This document shows, piece after piece, positions 47,442 to 60,704 of a stretch of 64,000 bases of DNA; position 1 is the stretch's first letter; every line of letters begins with the position of its first letter. Source of the stretch: Daphnia pulex (taxonomy: Eukaryota; Arthropoda; Branchiopoda; Diplostraca; Daphniidae); the NCBI RefSeq assembly GCF_021134715.1, contig NC_060023.1, positions 9,796,001-9,860,000 on the forward strand, written 5' to 3'. Under the pieces are notes generated by a model. That model made no database searches and was not told the origin of the DNA. It was given only the letters and a program-made list of their open reading frames with translations. The translations under genes were made by a program, and so were the position numbers.

Positions 47442-50400
47442 CATTTACAAACGAAAAGTAACCAGCAAAGACTATTGACGTTATAACTGAAAATCTTATT
47501 TGATTAATTATTATTCCTGAGTTGGACAATGTATTTTTGTGAGCCAGAGGGAGAATCAGATATTTGGCTATAGGTCGGGTTTCTATTGAATGTTATCTCC
47601 CGAGTCCTTGTGTGTGTTTACCTTTGGCATACGCGCATCTATACTAAGTCCGGACTCTGAAAACCTTTTCTCGAGTTACAATTGCTTTGACGTCGGTCGA
47701 ATCCCTTTGTAGAAACAAGGAGCCCGAAAATCAATTCGTTATTTCTCCCTTTCAGTCTACTCTGTAGTAGGTATACTGTATGTGTACAAATCCCCCCCCC
47801 CTTCTCCTTTTGTGTGCGATTGATATAAGATATCCGTTGATAGGGACGCTGATGAATAAGCCGGGCGGGATTTTGTTGACATGTTCAAAAACGGAGTCGA
47901 CCAAACTAGGGAAAAAAAAAGACGTTCGTCAAGGATCAATGACTAACGAATCAAAAAAGATCCTTTTTGGAACATAGAGAGTTGGGTTATAGAAGTAGGG
48001 CGAAAGATGATGATGTACAGTAGTAGTAGCGAATGTAGGTCGATTCGGTATATAGGCCTGCAACCGGAGTAAATACGTAATCATTTTTTTTTTTTTTAAA
48101 CATGGATAGCAACAGAAAATGTCCCCCCGCATTTCTCTATGCCAGTCGAGCTGCTGGGCTGGATGGGTGGGTGGATGTGATTCGATTTGGGTATAGCCAA
48201 AATCAACGCACACGTCACACATAGAGGCAACTGCTGGGCCTCCATGCGGGTGGTATATAGATCTATACTCTTATCTCTTTTTATTTTAGTTTTCGTGCAG
48301 AAAAAGCTTTCAATGGGATTCACATGGAGGCCTAATAGTGTCCCCACACAGTTCAATGGACTCTACGCCCCTATGTCATTGAAGGGGGGCGGGGGCATTC
48401 ATCCCAGGCTTCCAAACGTCCCTACAGCATCTCTCTTTTTTAGATGTCTTTGTTACTTATTATAGTAGTCCTTATTACACCTTTATTTGACGTAATAGTG
48501 TACAATTGTGTACATACGCCTGGCCCCCTTTTGGCTTCCAATATTTCAGCGCAGTATTACAAAACGAATTAGGCAAATTCATTCAAAAGAGGCTTTTTGG
48601 GCATCGCAATTTAGATTTCTAATTAGAAAACGGAGGCGTGTGTGTCACTCCTAGAATAGTTTAGTTTTAGTATCAAATAATTACGTCAGGCATTGTACAT
48701 TTCAACTATACATAGAACAGGGAGGGGCCGTCGTCGTGATGACATAGAGATAGGGCTATCCATTCCGGCCCTTTTCGTTTTCCTTCCTTTTGTCTTTCCC
48801 TGCTGCAGTTCCCCCAGCTCGAATTAATTGAAAAATAAAAAGGATATAGATGCGCATATTGAATTGTGCAGAGTCGAATGTCAAACGGGAGCACAGCTGT
48901 GCGAGACGTCTGAACGAGATCAGACAAAAGGATCGTTTTTGCCAATAATCAGCACAAATCAAGTCTATATTACGTACAAAACAATCGCTAAACAAACAGA
49001 AAGATTTTTGTTTTGTGTGTGTGGCGGATCGGCGGCGGGGATCCGCCCTGATTGATCGCATCTAAAGCCATCGATTGCTGATTGGTGAACTCAAACTATT
49101 GATGATTTCATTATCCATTGAAGAAGGTCGGCACGTGGAGAATGTTTCGTGCGGTCACTCTCGGGATTTCCGCGAATCGTTGGGTTTTCACCTATCGAAA
49201 TAATGCAACGAAATAAAGGGTGGTGGGGGGGGGGGAATCTTACATGAGTAATCTGATCAACTATTAGTCTCTTTAAAAATAAGAGAGAGAAAAAGGGGGA
49301 TTGAATTTCCATTCGCCCTATAGAAGCAAACAGGGGGACTCGTTCGGGGATTCCGGCGGATTCCGGCTCACTCCAGTTCACGTTTAATATGTAAACAGTC
49401 AAGTGGATGGTGTCTAGACTAGAGAGCAGAGTGCATCTATCCAAATACTAATATTTAAAATGACTCCCCAAAAAAAAAAAAAGATAGGGTGGACGAAAAA
49501 ACTATAAAAAAACAATAATATCATATGTATTCAAGTAGTACTGATTTGCATGTGACAAATATTTGATATTTCCACAGATAGATTGTGTCTCTTTCTTTTT
49601 TGTTTTCCTTCCCAAGATAGATAGACTACCTGTCGCATTTTTACGGCCTCCGGATAACTCTAGACTTGTATTTGGTATATGTAATAAGCTCTGACCTTTT
49701 TGTAAGTTTCCTCCCGTCCGACTTAATCTTCCATATCATAGAGACCGAAGGTATTAACCGAACGTCTGTATAACAATTGCAACCAACAATATTAATAATT
49801 GGCCTCCGCGCATTAATATCAGACGTTGTAGATTGGACTACGAATGTTGGGCTCGGTCTTATTTTTCGACGTGGCCTTTTCTATTTCTTTTTCTTTTGTT
49901 TTATCGATTCGTTTCCTTTTCCTATATAGACTCGTGTGAGCCCACTCTCTCCCAGCTATATTGGCCGTCGAGATCCTCCCACCGACTGGGACCGTGCCAA
50001 ATAAGTACGTGATGGATTAGTGTCTCTATTGTAATTAGAAAATGGGAAAATAAGCTTTTGATATTAGAGGCTCTGAACTATATACATGTTATATATACAG
50101 CGAGCAGTGGCCTGGGCCTGGGCCTGGGACGATCTGGCTTACGCATTCGTATTATTAATACCTTGCGTACGGTACCAATTTGACCGGGTCCTGTTTTGCC
50201 TGGTCTCGTATTATTTAAGTATATGTATTATATAGTACTATATGTATGTATGTACTATCAATAACACAACATCCAGGCTGTGTATTTTATATAAATCTGT
50301 GACGTGAGAGGGCGGAATCCACCGAGTCCGAATTCTAATTAATATCCGTCGCATGGGCGCCATGGCTGCCCTTTTCATCAGCGTTTCTCCACAGGATCCT

Positions 50401-53400
50401 GGATCCTTTATACGTGTCCAGTATACATAGCCAGACATATACATACCTGCGAGTCCTTGGATATATATCTATGTGTGTGTCACAGTTATTACTATTATTA
50501 TTATCAAGCTCTCTTGATGATATTTCTGTATCATATGCGATGGCCCCCATCGTATCAGGGGTCTTTGTAATTGACTCGGATGTCGCCAAAAGGGCGCAGA
50601 GTTACGAACGCGGGACACACTATACGAGGATTACAAAACCTCAGCATCTGAATCACATAATAGCTCTCGCCCACTAGTAGTCGTCATCTCTTTCGGTTGG
50701 CCAGCACAGCGTGTGTGTGTATTACGGTCTCTCTTATTTGTTCTCCGCACTTGACTGGATGTGGACGCGGGACGGGTCTATATTTTAAAAAACCCAACCC
50801 GGGATGAGACCTGCTGCTGCACACGATATCCACATCTCCTCTCCCGAAATCGCATAATAAGGCGCATCCGAGCGGCTCTCTCTGTGTCGTCGACGATGTC
50901 GTCCTAGTATACTGTACATGTCGACTGAGAATAAGTTTTCCATGTCTTTGATGTGTCTTTGAAGTTGTCCTCCATCCTATGTATATAACATGGCGTGTTC
51001 TATAGTCATTAACGTGAAGATAGAGACCCAGCTCCGGGAGGGAGGTTAAAGGACCGTGTTCACGGATCATATAGACATGTGTGTGTATATTTATATATCT
51101 ACTTCCACCTGAAAGGGTGGAATAAAGAAAATCCCAATTTTTAAAAATCAATTCGATTTAGAAGAAAAAATAAAGCTGTCAGAGCCTATACATGATAGAC
51201 GAAATCGATTTTGATTAACTGGTACATGTTTGAACATGGCGAAGGCGTTTGAATCTACAATGGATCGCTAATGAATGACTTGATTAAAATCCTTGGCAGG
51301 GAAAACTTAGTGCTCAGTGAAAATGTCATTTGATTTTCAAATATTTAAAAGATATGTTTTTTAATTTAGATTTAAAAAAAAATGAAATTGAGATCCAATT
51401 TTTTTAGATTGGAAAATGTTGCCGGCGGCGTTGTATGCGCAGACAACTAAATTGGGAAATAAAAAAGTGGCGCGTCGTTTGAAAATGTGAGAAATCGCCA
51501 AAGATTTCCGTCGTGACAGTTGAATGCCTCGGTGTCGATCGTCCTTTTGGACCATTTCCCCGCATGATCCGCACACAGTTCTATATAGCTCGTCTGTATA
51601 AATGTAATCATGTGGCGACAATGTGTGCAGGACACATCTTTGCTTGCAAACGGACCCGCTGACACGACTGATTTGTGTCTCCCTCTGATGTCCGTGCCTC
51701 TTCTCTGTCCAAATTCTCCCTCTTCTTTCGATTAGACGTGCACAGTAAGGAGAGAGCTAGGCATATCGATCGGCAATTGCGTCCCACATCAGCAGCAGCA
51801 GCCCCTATATAGATGTGGAAAACTCGACGTAGGTACCCTGGTAGCATATCCAAAGTTGCTTGTGTCTCCGCAATTTATCTCTTTGAACTATTCCCGTTGG
51901 CATCACGCCTACGTCTATGTAGGCTGCGTGTGTAGGCCTACCACCTACTACCAGCAGAGTGAGGTATTCAATGAGAAAAGTCACGGTACAACACCCTTAG
52001 CATTTTGATTTTTAAACGGATCGTCGTTTTCTATATATAACGGAGCTTGAAAAACAAAATCTAATATTATATGGTGTCTCCTATAGTTATAAGTATAGTC
52101 TTCTAGATTTCATTTCCCAGAAATCCGTTCAGAACCTCCGTGAAAGATTTTTTTGTTGCGTGTGTTTTGGAGCTGTCGGTTCTTTCACGTTTCACGGAAT
52201 TCTTGTTTTATATTTCTCCCGGCCGCCAAGACGACGCCGACGCTCCGTCAAACTGAAATCGAATTGTCGCATCTCGTCACTCTTGCGCGCAACCCAAAAG
52301 GAAAAATTATGTCACTTTTACATTCTAACGTGAATTTGGATACTACATACAGGCTCGTGAATTCCCGGAGATTTTTTGATTTGATTTATTTTTTCTACCA
52401 CACTAGCAGCAGCAGATCGATGGAGACAATTATTTCGATTCCGCGGCGGCCTGTGACATTCACATGTTTATATGAATGCAATCCATCTCCATCACTGGTA
52501 TTACGTATAGATATAGCCGCGCGGCCCTCACATGCTAATATTACCAAAACAGACGTTGAGATCTTATCCTGCCCCCCCCCGTGATCCTCTTATTTCTGGC
52601 CCTATCTTTTTATAGCTTCTACTATAATACTTAAATGTGATTTCAGGGAAGAGCTGACATATTTATCGATTGAAAATCAAATAGGGCGCTATTCATTCCA
52701 ATTAATTCTTGATCAAGCTACAAAAAAAGTCTAAAAGGTTATGTAGCATTTATTCGGTGAGCTCAATGCGAAGCTGTTTATAACGTTACATAGCAGACGC
52801 GCATATTATATACATAGTTATCAATTATGTGTATACGCACTTGACAAACCGGAGGAAACAATAAGACAGTCGGAAGAAGAAGTTTTTATCCACCCTTTTT
52901 CTTATACTGCTCTATACACACAAGTCGAGACCGATATATATAACCCATGATGCAGATTTCCCAGGGGCTGCATTGTTTTTCGTTTGGTTAGTTTTTTCTC
53001 TTTCTCTTTTCTTGACTTGCCTGCTGATGCGCTTTTTATAAAAACAGTTGCCCGTTTTTCTTTTTCTCTACTACGTGAATGATGGTCCAGCTCATGTATT
53101 GCATTTGTCGGCTGTAACTGCTGTATCCGGGACGCAATATATATATATGGCTTCCCTTTCTTAACAATCGAATAAAACAAAAGATAAAGAAACGAACCAA
53201 ATGGGGACTCACATGCTACATGGCAATACGGAACGTGATGCGGTCATCACGGTGCCCATAGCTAAAAAAGGTTTTTGTTTTGTTTTGCTCTAGATGTGGG
53301 CTCACACGTAACACTCACGGAGATCTTTAACCCCATGAACATGGTGGGGGATTATTATATCCCGACAAGAGTGTAAAGGCTAAATATAGAACGTGATTCT

Positions 53401-54573
53401 TTTTTGTTTCCTTTCTGATGGGCTGAGCGTCGTGACATCATCACGGCAACGATCTTACGCAACCCGGAAACACATTGAGCGTCGTCTCAGCCGTGTGTCT
53501 TTATTTGATTGGATTTTCACGAGATAGGGTCTCTTTAAACTATGCGTAATAAGCTGTTTTGTCATTTCGAGCCTCTGCAGTGTACATAACATTTTCATAA
53601 CAGCGTGGGAATAATAACAGATAATAGTTGTCTCGGCTGTTTTCTAATGGTTTTGACAACGCGGTAGACGATGGCAATCAACGTGAGTGGGAGACTATTT
53701 CTGGAATTCGGTGAATATAAACCACCGAAATGCAATTAAGTCGCTTTCTTTTTTAAAAACAAACTTGCGGAGAGACAACCTTTTCACCTGGGAGCTCTGA
53801 TGTGAATGTGAAAGGCATACAAGTCTCAAATAGTCAAATTACTCGAATATCTTTGGCTGAATTTCCAGGTAATAAGAACCAAAATGAATACCGGGGGTTG
53901 GGTAAGGAAAAAAAACAAAATGGTTGTCAAATGGTTTTGCTTACCCTCCCCTTTTTTTCTTAGAAAAATAAGAACATGCCTAGACAATAGAAAAAATGCA
54001 AATTGCCGATTGGAGGGAAAAACGATCCCCCCCCCCAAAAAAAAAAATTTTTTTAGTCAAGTACAATGTTGGGTCAGTTCTCATTTTGTCGTCTGGGTGA
54101 AACGTTAGCCAAAATGTTGTCCGACTGGCAGTCATCTTTTTATTTAATTTCATCTTCGCCATGTGACTTTGTGACTGTCTAGTATCGATATCAGAGCGTT
54201 AGTATCTGATTTGTCAAGAAAAAGTGAAAGATTTGATGGAGAACTAGAGACAATGGTGGCGAAATAATGGCACGCAGTGAAGGGACCAAAAACGTGAAAA
54301 TTGCCAGAGGCTTTCGTGGGAGTTCGTCGTGAAAAGAATTTTCGTCAAAATAAATGTGAGTATCGTTTTACTTATTTGCTGATTTCGTCCAATTTTAATT
54401 GAACTATTTCCATAATTAACAATTTGCTTTGCCCTTTTTGTGTGTTGGCATTTTCGTGTGAAACCTCGTGTTTCCCTTTTCACGACGTTCAATGTGTACA
54501 TTTGTGTACATTTTTTAACGAAGGCGTCGTCTTGTTCCAGCACCTGAAATTCTCAAGCCTGTTTCATATTCAA
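47442..54573. other. Gene-poor region downstream of P5CS
   Basis: AT-rich sequence with microsatellites and homopolymers: CCTGGG repeats near 50107-50127, TATATA/TGTATG near 50225-50255, and a poly-G run near 49226. Reading frames here are short and low-complexity. I see no exon with matching splice phases. Confidence 0.4.
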
Positions 54574-54690
54574 AATGTTTAATCGATTATTTTCGGTAGA
54601 AGCAGAGGAGACATCCACCTGTCCGCCCACGCCGCTCAACTTTATTGGACAATCAAAATGCGCGCCAACGCCATCGAGGATCTTCTTAAA
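54574..54690 (+). CDS. Candidate first coding exon of an unrecognised gene
   Basis: ATG at 54574 (context tcaaaATGt) opens 39 codons of non-repetitive sequence (MFNRLFSVEAEETSTCPP, LNFIGQSKCAPTPSRIFLK) that end at a consensus donor AA|GTAAGT in phase 2. A possible phase-compatible acceptor with a long CTT tract lies near 56020, after which about 34 further codons stay open to a stop at 56127; that tract could be chance. I do not recognise the peptide. It might also be a noncoding exon whose reading frame is accidental. Confidence 0.3.
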
Positions 54691-57600
54691 GTAAGTGCTG
54701 CTTAAGTCTATTTTTGTTGCCTAATGGGTGCATAAACTTGAGGGAATATGACGTCATGTAAGAAGAAGATTTGAGCTCGATTTTCTTGAGTTTTGTTTGC
54801 GTTCTTGAACGAGACCCGACACTATTGATAGACGTTTTGTCTGTCAGCTTTTTCGTTCGATTCTTTGCTGTCTCGGACTGGGATTCATGTTTGCGTTTGA
54901 ATCCATGCTTTGTGTCGATATTATCCAGTTAGGAATCTCTTTTAGGGCAGAGTTTTTTCACGTTTTCTTGATTACACGCAATTGACTGTTCGATTAAAGA
55001 ATTTACCGGGGCTAAAGCGTAAGTCTAACATGATCTACTTACTCTTGTGCACCTTGTGCAAATTTTTTCATGGCAAAAGTTCGGAACTGTACTCTTATAT
55101 AGGCGCCTATAGGGCCTACATTGTAACTAACGATGTCCACGAAAGAAATCTGAACTGTATTTTTTATAGAAATATGCTGCTTCCGTCTCTTCTTTCCATC
55201 GGCAATAAGACGTGGGCGTGGGGGGGGGGGGGAGGATGATAAGTAAGACTGGAGTCAGCCCAAACAAGTTTGGACTGTCTGCCACCGAAGTAACGTAATC
55301 TTCCAAGAATTTTGTGATTAGGTTGGAGAGTGAGATCAATTCATTCTTTACATCGGCAGTGTGTGTGTGTGTGAGTTACAAATGGATGGTGCGACTGCGT
55401 TGAACTCTCTGAAATCCGATTAAAACTTGAATGTGATGGAACAGTATTGGGAACGGCGGGCAGATGACGAAACGGCTCGTTAACCCAAGGACTCGCTGTA
55501 AGATAAAGAAAATAAATTTGAACCGGTTGAGTGAATACAGTCGCATGATCGTAATCGCGTAACCGTGTTAGGGCTCGGCATCACTCGATCCCGTTTCAAT
55601 CTCTAGAGCCTAGACACACACACAGTAGGCGTAATCTCCAAAGTTTTCCATATTATGGATACAGTAGGCTATCTTTTATTTTATCTTTTGAGGAATGCAG
55701 TTTAGCCGTTTTGAATAAGAAGTGTGTTTTTCAGTTTGGGCGTCCTTCTCACTTACATGCGGGCCATCAAGCGTTGCCGGAATGGGATTCCCAATGCAAA
55801 TCAGGCGAATATTCGTGTGCACTGGTGGAACGGGTCGCTTTTTTTCTTAGTCTGGGAAAAGCAGCAGCAAACTTTAGAACGTGCACGTTCGCATTCCATC
55901 TCTCTCTCTGCGCTGTTGCTCCCTCTCTTTGCTTCAGTTTCCCATGCACGAAAGTACACACACAGGGCCTTGATACGGTGCAGACTGCTGACTTCTTCTT
56001 CTTCTTCTTCTTCTTCTTTAGAGCTCCGAATACATATGAATATCTAGCGTTTCCGCTCGGATTGTTTGCACCAGCTCGAGTGATTTGGAAATGCGGAATA
56101 AAGACAGAGCGCCCTCCGATCGCGTAACTTATAAATTCTCCCTTTTTCTACTGCTGCTGCTGCTGTGTACACGGGGAATATCAAGTCAATGCTTCGTGCT
56201 CTGTGACTCGTATGCATATCTGAATCCTTATTCTCAAACAATTGCAGACTGTATAGGGAGGACGGCGACCAGGAAATCCGGGGTGCTTTATATATATACA
56301 GACATATTCGTGCCACAGCTATGGAACGTATGTGCGTACGGTAGATGTGGGGGAGAGAAAAAAGAAGAAAGCTGAAAAGAGAGTAGGCAAATATTGAATA
56401 ACGCGCTTCAGATCTTATATATGTGCGTAGCGCTAGATATATTTGATTCCTTGTTTGACGCCGGGCTTTGACTTGATTTTCTCAGCCATCGATTGTTTGT
56501 TTCACTCTTCCGACTTTTTTTTTTCTCTTTCTCTCAGCCACTTCTCTTGAATGAATGCCTTTCATCCGTTTATCGCACACGCCTAACATTTTGCCAGACT
56601 GCACGGGTGGCAGAAGAAGAGGGGCATTGATTTTTCACTCCAGGAGTCCATTGATCGCGGCTGGCATTATTATACGAAGCTCAAGCGGAGGAGGATTTTT
56701 TTTTAAATAAAGGGACGACTGGTGTGCCGAGGATCGGTCAAAGTGATGTAGCACTGTTCAAAAGCCACTGTGCGAACCTTTTTTGAGGGCTAGTGGTGCT
56801 TAAGTCACGGTTATCTTATGCAGCATTTGGCTCCAGTGGCTCAAGATGGATGGCTTATTCATTCTTATATTCCTTCACTCTAAGGAAAAACCCTAAAAAT
56901 ATCGTCAACTTTTTTCTCTTTGTGGCCGTGTGGTAGCACAAAGCCATTGGGTGCTATAGGCTGTGCGCTAATCGACGGACTCTGGGGCAGAGTCCTCGAC
57001 ATGAAATAGTGCCTTCATCATCTCTAAATGCAATTCTAATAACAAGCGATGATGACTGGTAATTTAGTGAAGAGTCCATAAGCCTAGAAGTATCTGTATG
57101 GGCCTGACGCCGCCAACTGCAGTGCTGCTCGAGGGGGAGGGGGGTTGGAGAGTAGTGTTGACACTGCCGATTAAGTGACAAAACGAGGCCGTCGTAAAAC
57201 TTTTTCCTGATCCTCTCTCCCGTCTTTCAATGTCTATTCACTCGCTCGTCCTTTTGACGTAATCACTGGGGGTGGGTGGGTGTGTACAAGCAAACTATAT
57301 TTGAAAGGGTGGACGTCTTCTATTTGCGCTCGTCGGCACTGCTATTTATTACGTAATATGGGATCCCCGTTACTGTACTGCATAAAAACAAATTTTTATT
57401 TGATAACTGCGCTATATACTATATTACACACGATATGACTGCCATAACCGCGAAACCACTATGCACTCTCGCCTGATTTGGACCGGAGCCCGTTTTTATA
57501 GTTCCGGCAATATAGAGAATGAAGAAGAAGATGGAATTAACTTTGGGTCGAAGACAGAACGGGAAGTAAGAGCACTCAGCCACAAGAACCCTTCGCCTCT

Positions 57601-60600
57601 ATCTCCTCAGCAGAAAGAAGAGGAAAAAAAAACAAACAAACAAAAAATTACTTCCCATAACAGCCAGAAAATTCCTCCTTTTTTTTTTGTTTGTCCTAGC
57701 TCATGTCGAATTTGTATAGGTTGTTGTTTTTATTAGTCTTTTGGGGTTTTCATTTTTTTTCTCTTTGCCAACATCTTGACAGTAGACAAGTTGTGCAAAT
57801 TTGAATTTAATAGGATCGCAAAGGCTGACAAGTTCTCTTGAATTTGAAATAAAACGATGATAGATTTAAGCTTGAATTCTCCCTGACGATGGCATCAATT
57901 AGGTGGACCCTTACTCCCCCTTTTTTTGTAGTCGAGAGTTACCGGAAGGAAATTCCCTTTTCCGGATGATTTCGACGTCTCTTTTTGTAAATGCTGGGAT
58001 AAAAGTGGATGAAGAAATGTGACAGAGACTCAATCAATCCAATAATATGGGAATCTCTTTTCTTCCTATTGGTGGATGTTGGCAGTTCCGTTCCAGCCAC
58101 GGTTGGAGGGATCACCAGCAAGTTTTTTATTATTATTTCTCGAGTGTGATTACAATCGTTATTTCTTTACAAAACCTTTGTGCATGCTACTGCTCTAAGT
58201 CGTGCCCTTTTGTGAATGAACGTAATCATCTCTTTGCCTGTCGCTAGCGCAGTCGCGTGTTCAGTTACATTTCAATCCTGTTAATTACTATTGAGTGAAT
58301 ATGCCAAGTGAGACGCAAAGTAAAGGAGCTGGGCGAAGATGATGGCACGTGGGGAGTTTTCCAAGAAAGAAACACGCAGCTCTCTCGCTTTTTTTTCCCC
58401 GCTCCCGCCCGCTGCACCATTCATGGATTGTGTTCCAGTAGGTTATCGATCCCTCGGCCACACCCATCCATCCATCCATAGTATAATGAGTCATCACAGA
58501 CAGCATCTTAGTAGGACATATGCAGTTGGCGTGATCGATAAATAAAGACTACGTACGGATGAGACGATGAATTAAATGCAGTTCACCCTTCACCGGCTCT
58601 TGTTAGCGATTGTATATCTGCTCGGATTTGTCGCCACATCAGCCGTCAGCAAAGGATCTGTCACTGTATAAGGATACATCCTATGTGATAGCAGCAGCCG
58701 CAGTGCGCCATTGCGCGATAGTCTTATTTCTTCTTTCACTTCCGCCCACCGTTTCCCGGAAGTAAATAAATATACCAGACACACAACAGCCATCGGCACC
58801 GTAGGGAGTTAGGCAAGTTCCGGTTTTCATTCCTCTGTAACATCCGACGACGTTTCATTGGTTGTCGTACAGCAGCCATTGGCAAACTCCTCCCAAAGAA
58901 AAAAACCCTCACACTTTGACTTTCCTAATGGCTTTTATACTTTGTCCAATAGTCTTAAAGTTTTCGAAGGTCTTTTTTAACGTCTGAAAAGAAGAATAAC
59001 TTGGGCTAGTTATTTTTTGAATTTTTATTTTGGTTTTTATTTGATTAATTTTAGTCCATGTCATAGTATAGACGTTACTTGTAATATTTACACATACATC
59101 ATATTCATATATAGAAATAGAAGACACGGAATCATGTACAGAGGTGTATCATATAATAATATCGCTATGTAAATGTATGCGGGCTAGAAACTCGCCCAGT
59201 TCCATTTCATTTTTTTTTGGTATCGGCAGCGAGACCGCGGGTCATATCATTTTTCATCACGTGAGAGGAGGACCGGGGCATATCTGGGGGTATGGGGTCG
59301 AAAACACAATTTGAAAACAAGAGAGAAATCATGTCAGCATCGATGATGAAAAATGAAATCACAACATTAGATACCAAGAGGGGAGAGGTGTTACGCATTA
59401 TAAATAACCATCGAAAAAATTATTATTTTATTCACTTTTTTTTTTTCATTTGAAGTTTTTTGTTTGTTGTTGGGTGTGGTATATTTTGTTTTGAGATAGA
59501 CGAGGATCGAATAATACGGTATTAATATTTATTCGAACAATTGAATCCGTGGGAACAATAGCGCCAATTTAGAGCGTGATGTTTCGTCAGATGTTAGTTT
59601 CGCAGTGTGTATAAAAGGGAAAACAATTGACTAGAATGGTGTGGGAGGGATATGTGCGTTACATACACACACAGACACAATATTGTATTACAAGTGGCCC
59701 AGTTCTCATTTAGACGAATTTCTGTTTTCTCGGTTGGGCTAAGTTTCTTGTTTCAATTCAATCGGTTTAGGAGGGAAATACAAAAACTTAGAAAAAGGCG
59801 GAGAAACAGGTGGAAAAGAGAGATTAATCGTCATTTGTGTCTTTTATAGTCGAATGCGTTTGGGAAAGAACCTATGACTATTAAAACTCGTTATTCTTCC
59901 TCTTATTCAGCACACTTGAATTGCCACATTTGCTTTTTTGGGTAACATTTGTTTCAGTTAACGATCAACAGACGACAGCTCACTTCACACACCAACGTTA
60001 CGCTGCACAGTAATAATAATATCGGTGTGTTTTATAATATCCCTTTGATTCGAAAATATATCGTCATATATGTCGATAAATATAAGCGCGTTTCTTTCCC
60101 CAACTTTTTAAATTTGATTAGGTAACTAGTTAACTTTTTTTTGTCTTTATTTTTTAAGTAAATCAAAAACGTGAACCATCGTCTTTGGGGCGTGTATAAA
60201 ACGTGTGATGTGTTAACCTTGTTTAAAAACATTGAAAAAATATATCGTACAGATTAAGCTTTTTTTGCGTGACGCGAACCCGGATCGACACATCACTGGG
60301 AAAATCTTTCTCTTCCTCTCCTTTGTTATCTAATATTTACAAAAGTTTTTTGGGGTCCCTGTAATTTAGTACCAACAATTGCCGAGGGTCAAAGTCGAAG
60401 ACACAAATAAATGGGAATGGTGTCGGATCAACAACGTAAAATCAATAAAAGAAACGGGTGACGTAACGAATGAACGGATGTCGAACACAAAATGCCTTCA
60501 AAGCCTTTTTAAATTATGTTTTTTTTTTCTTTTAGCAAATTTTACACGACGAGAGAAGCGCAGGCGGAAGTCTTTGCACACACTATCGAACAAATAGATT

Positions 60601-60704
60601 TTTCGACATGAAATAAATTATAAGCTCTTTACGTTTTGTTTTTTTTCTGTTTTGGTGATGTTGTCCGTTTGATTTTTATAAGTCGTCTAATCCCGAAATA
60701 TTTT
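54691..60704. other. Gene-poor region downstream of the octopamine receptor
   Basis: Contains a poly-G run (about 55221-55232), a CTT microsatellite (about 55993-56020), and other simple repeats. The right end (about 60.2-60.7 kb) is likely the receptor 3' untranslated region. No supported exons apart from the weak continuation described for 54574. Confidence 0.4.
55993..56020. repeat. CTT microsatellite
   Basis: About nine CTT units ending in TTTAG. It could double as a splice-acceptor polypyrimidine tract. Confidence 0.8.

Noticed and set aside
49220-49240. Poly-G runs as G-quadruplex regulatory elements
   Set aside because: They are single homopolymer runs in noncoding DNA, similar to others in the window, without a patterned set of G tracts.
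55711-56127. 138-codon plus-strand frame
   Set aside because: It runs through a CTT microsatellite giving poly-Phe. Only its last part is considered, as a possible exon.
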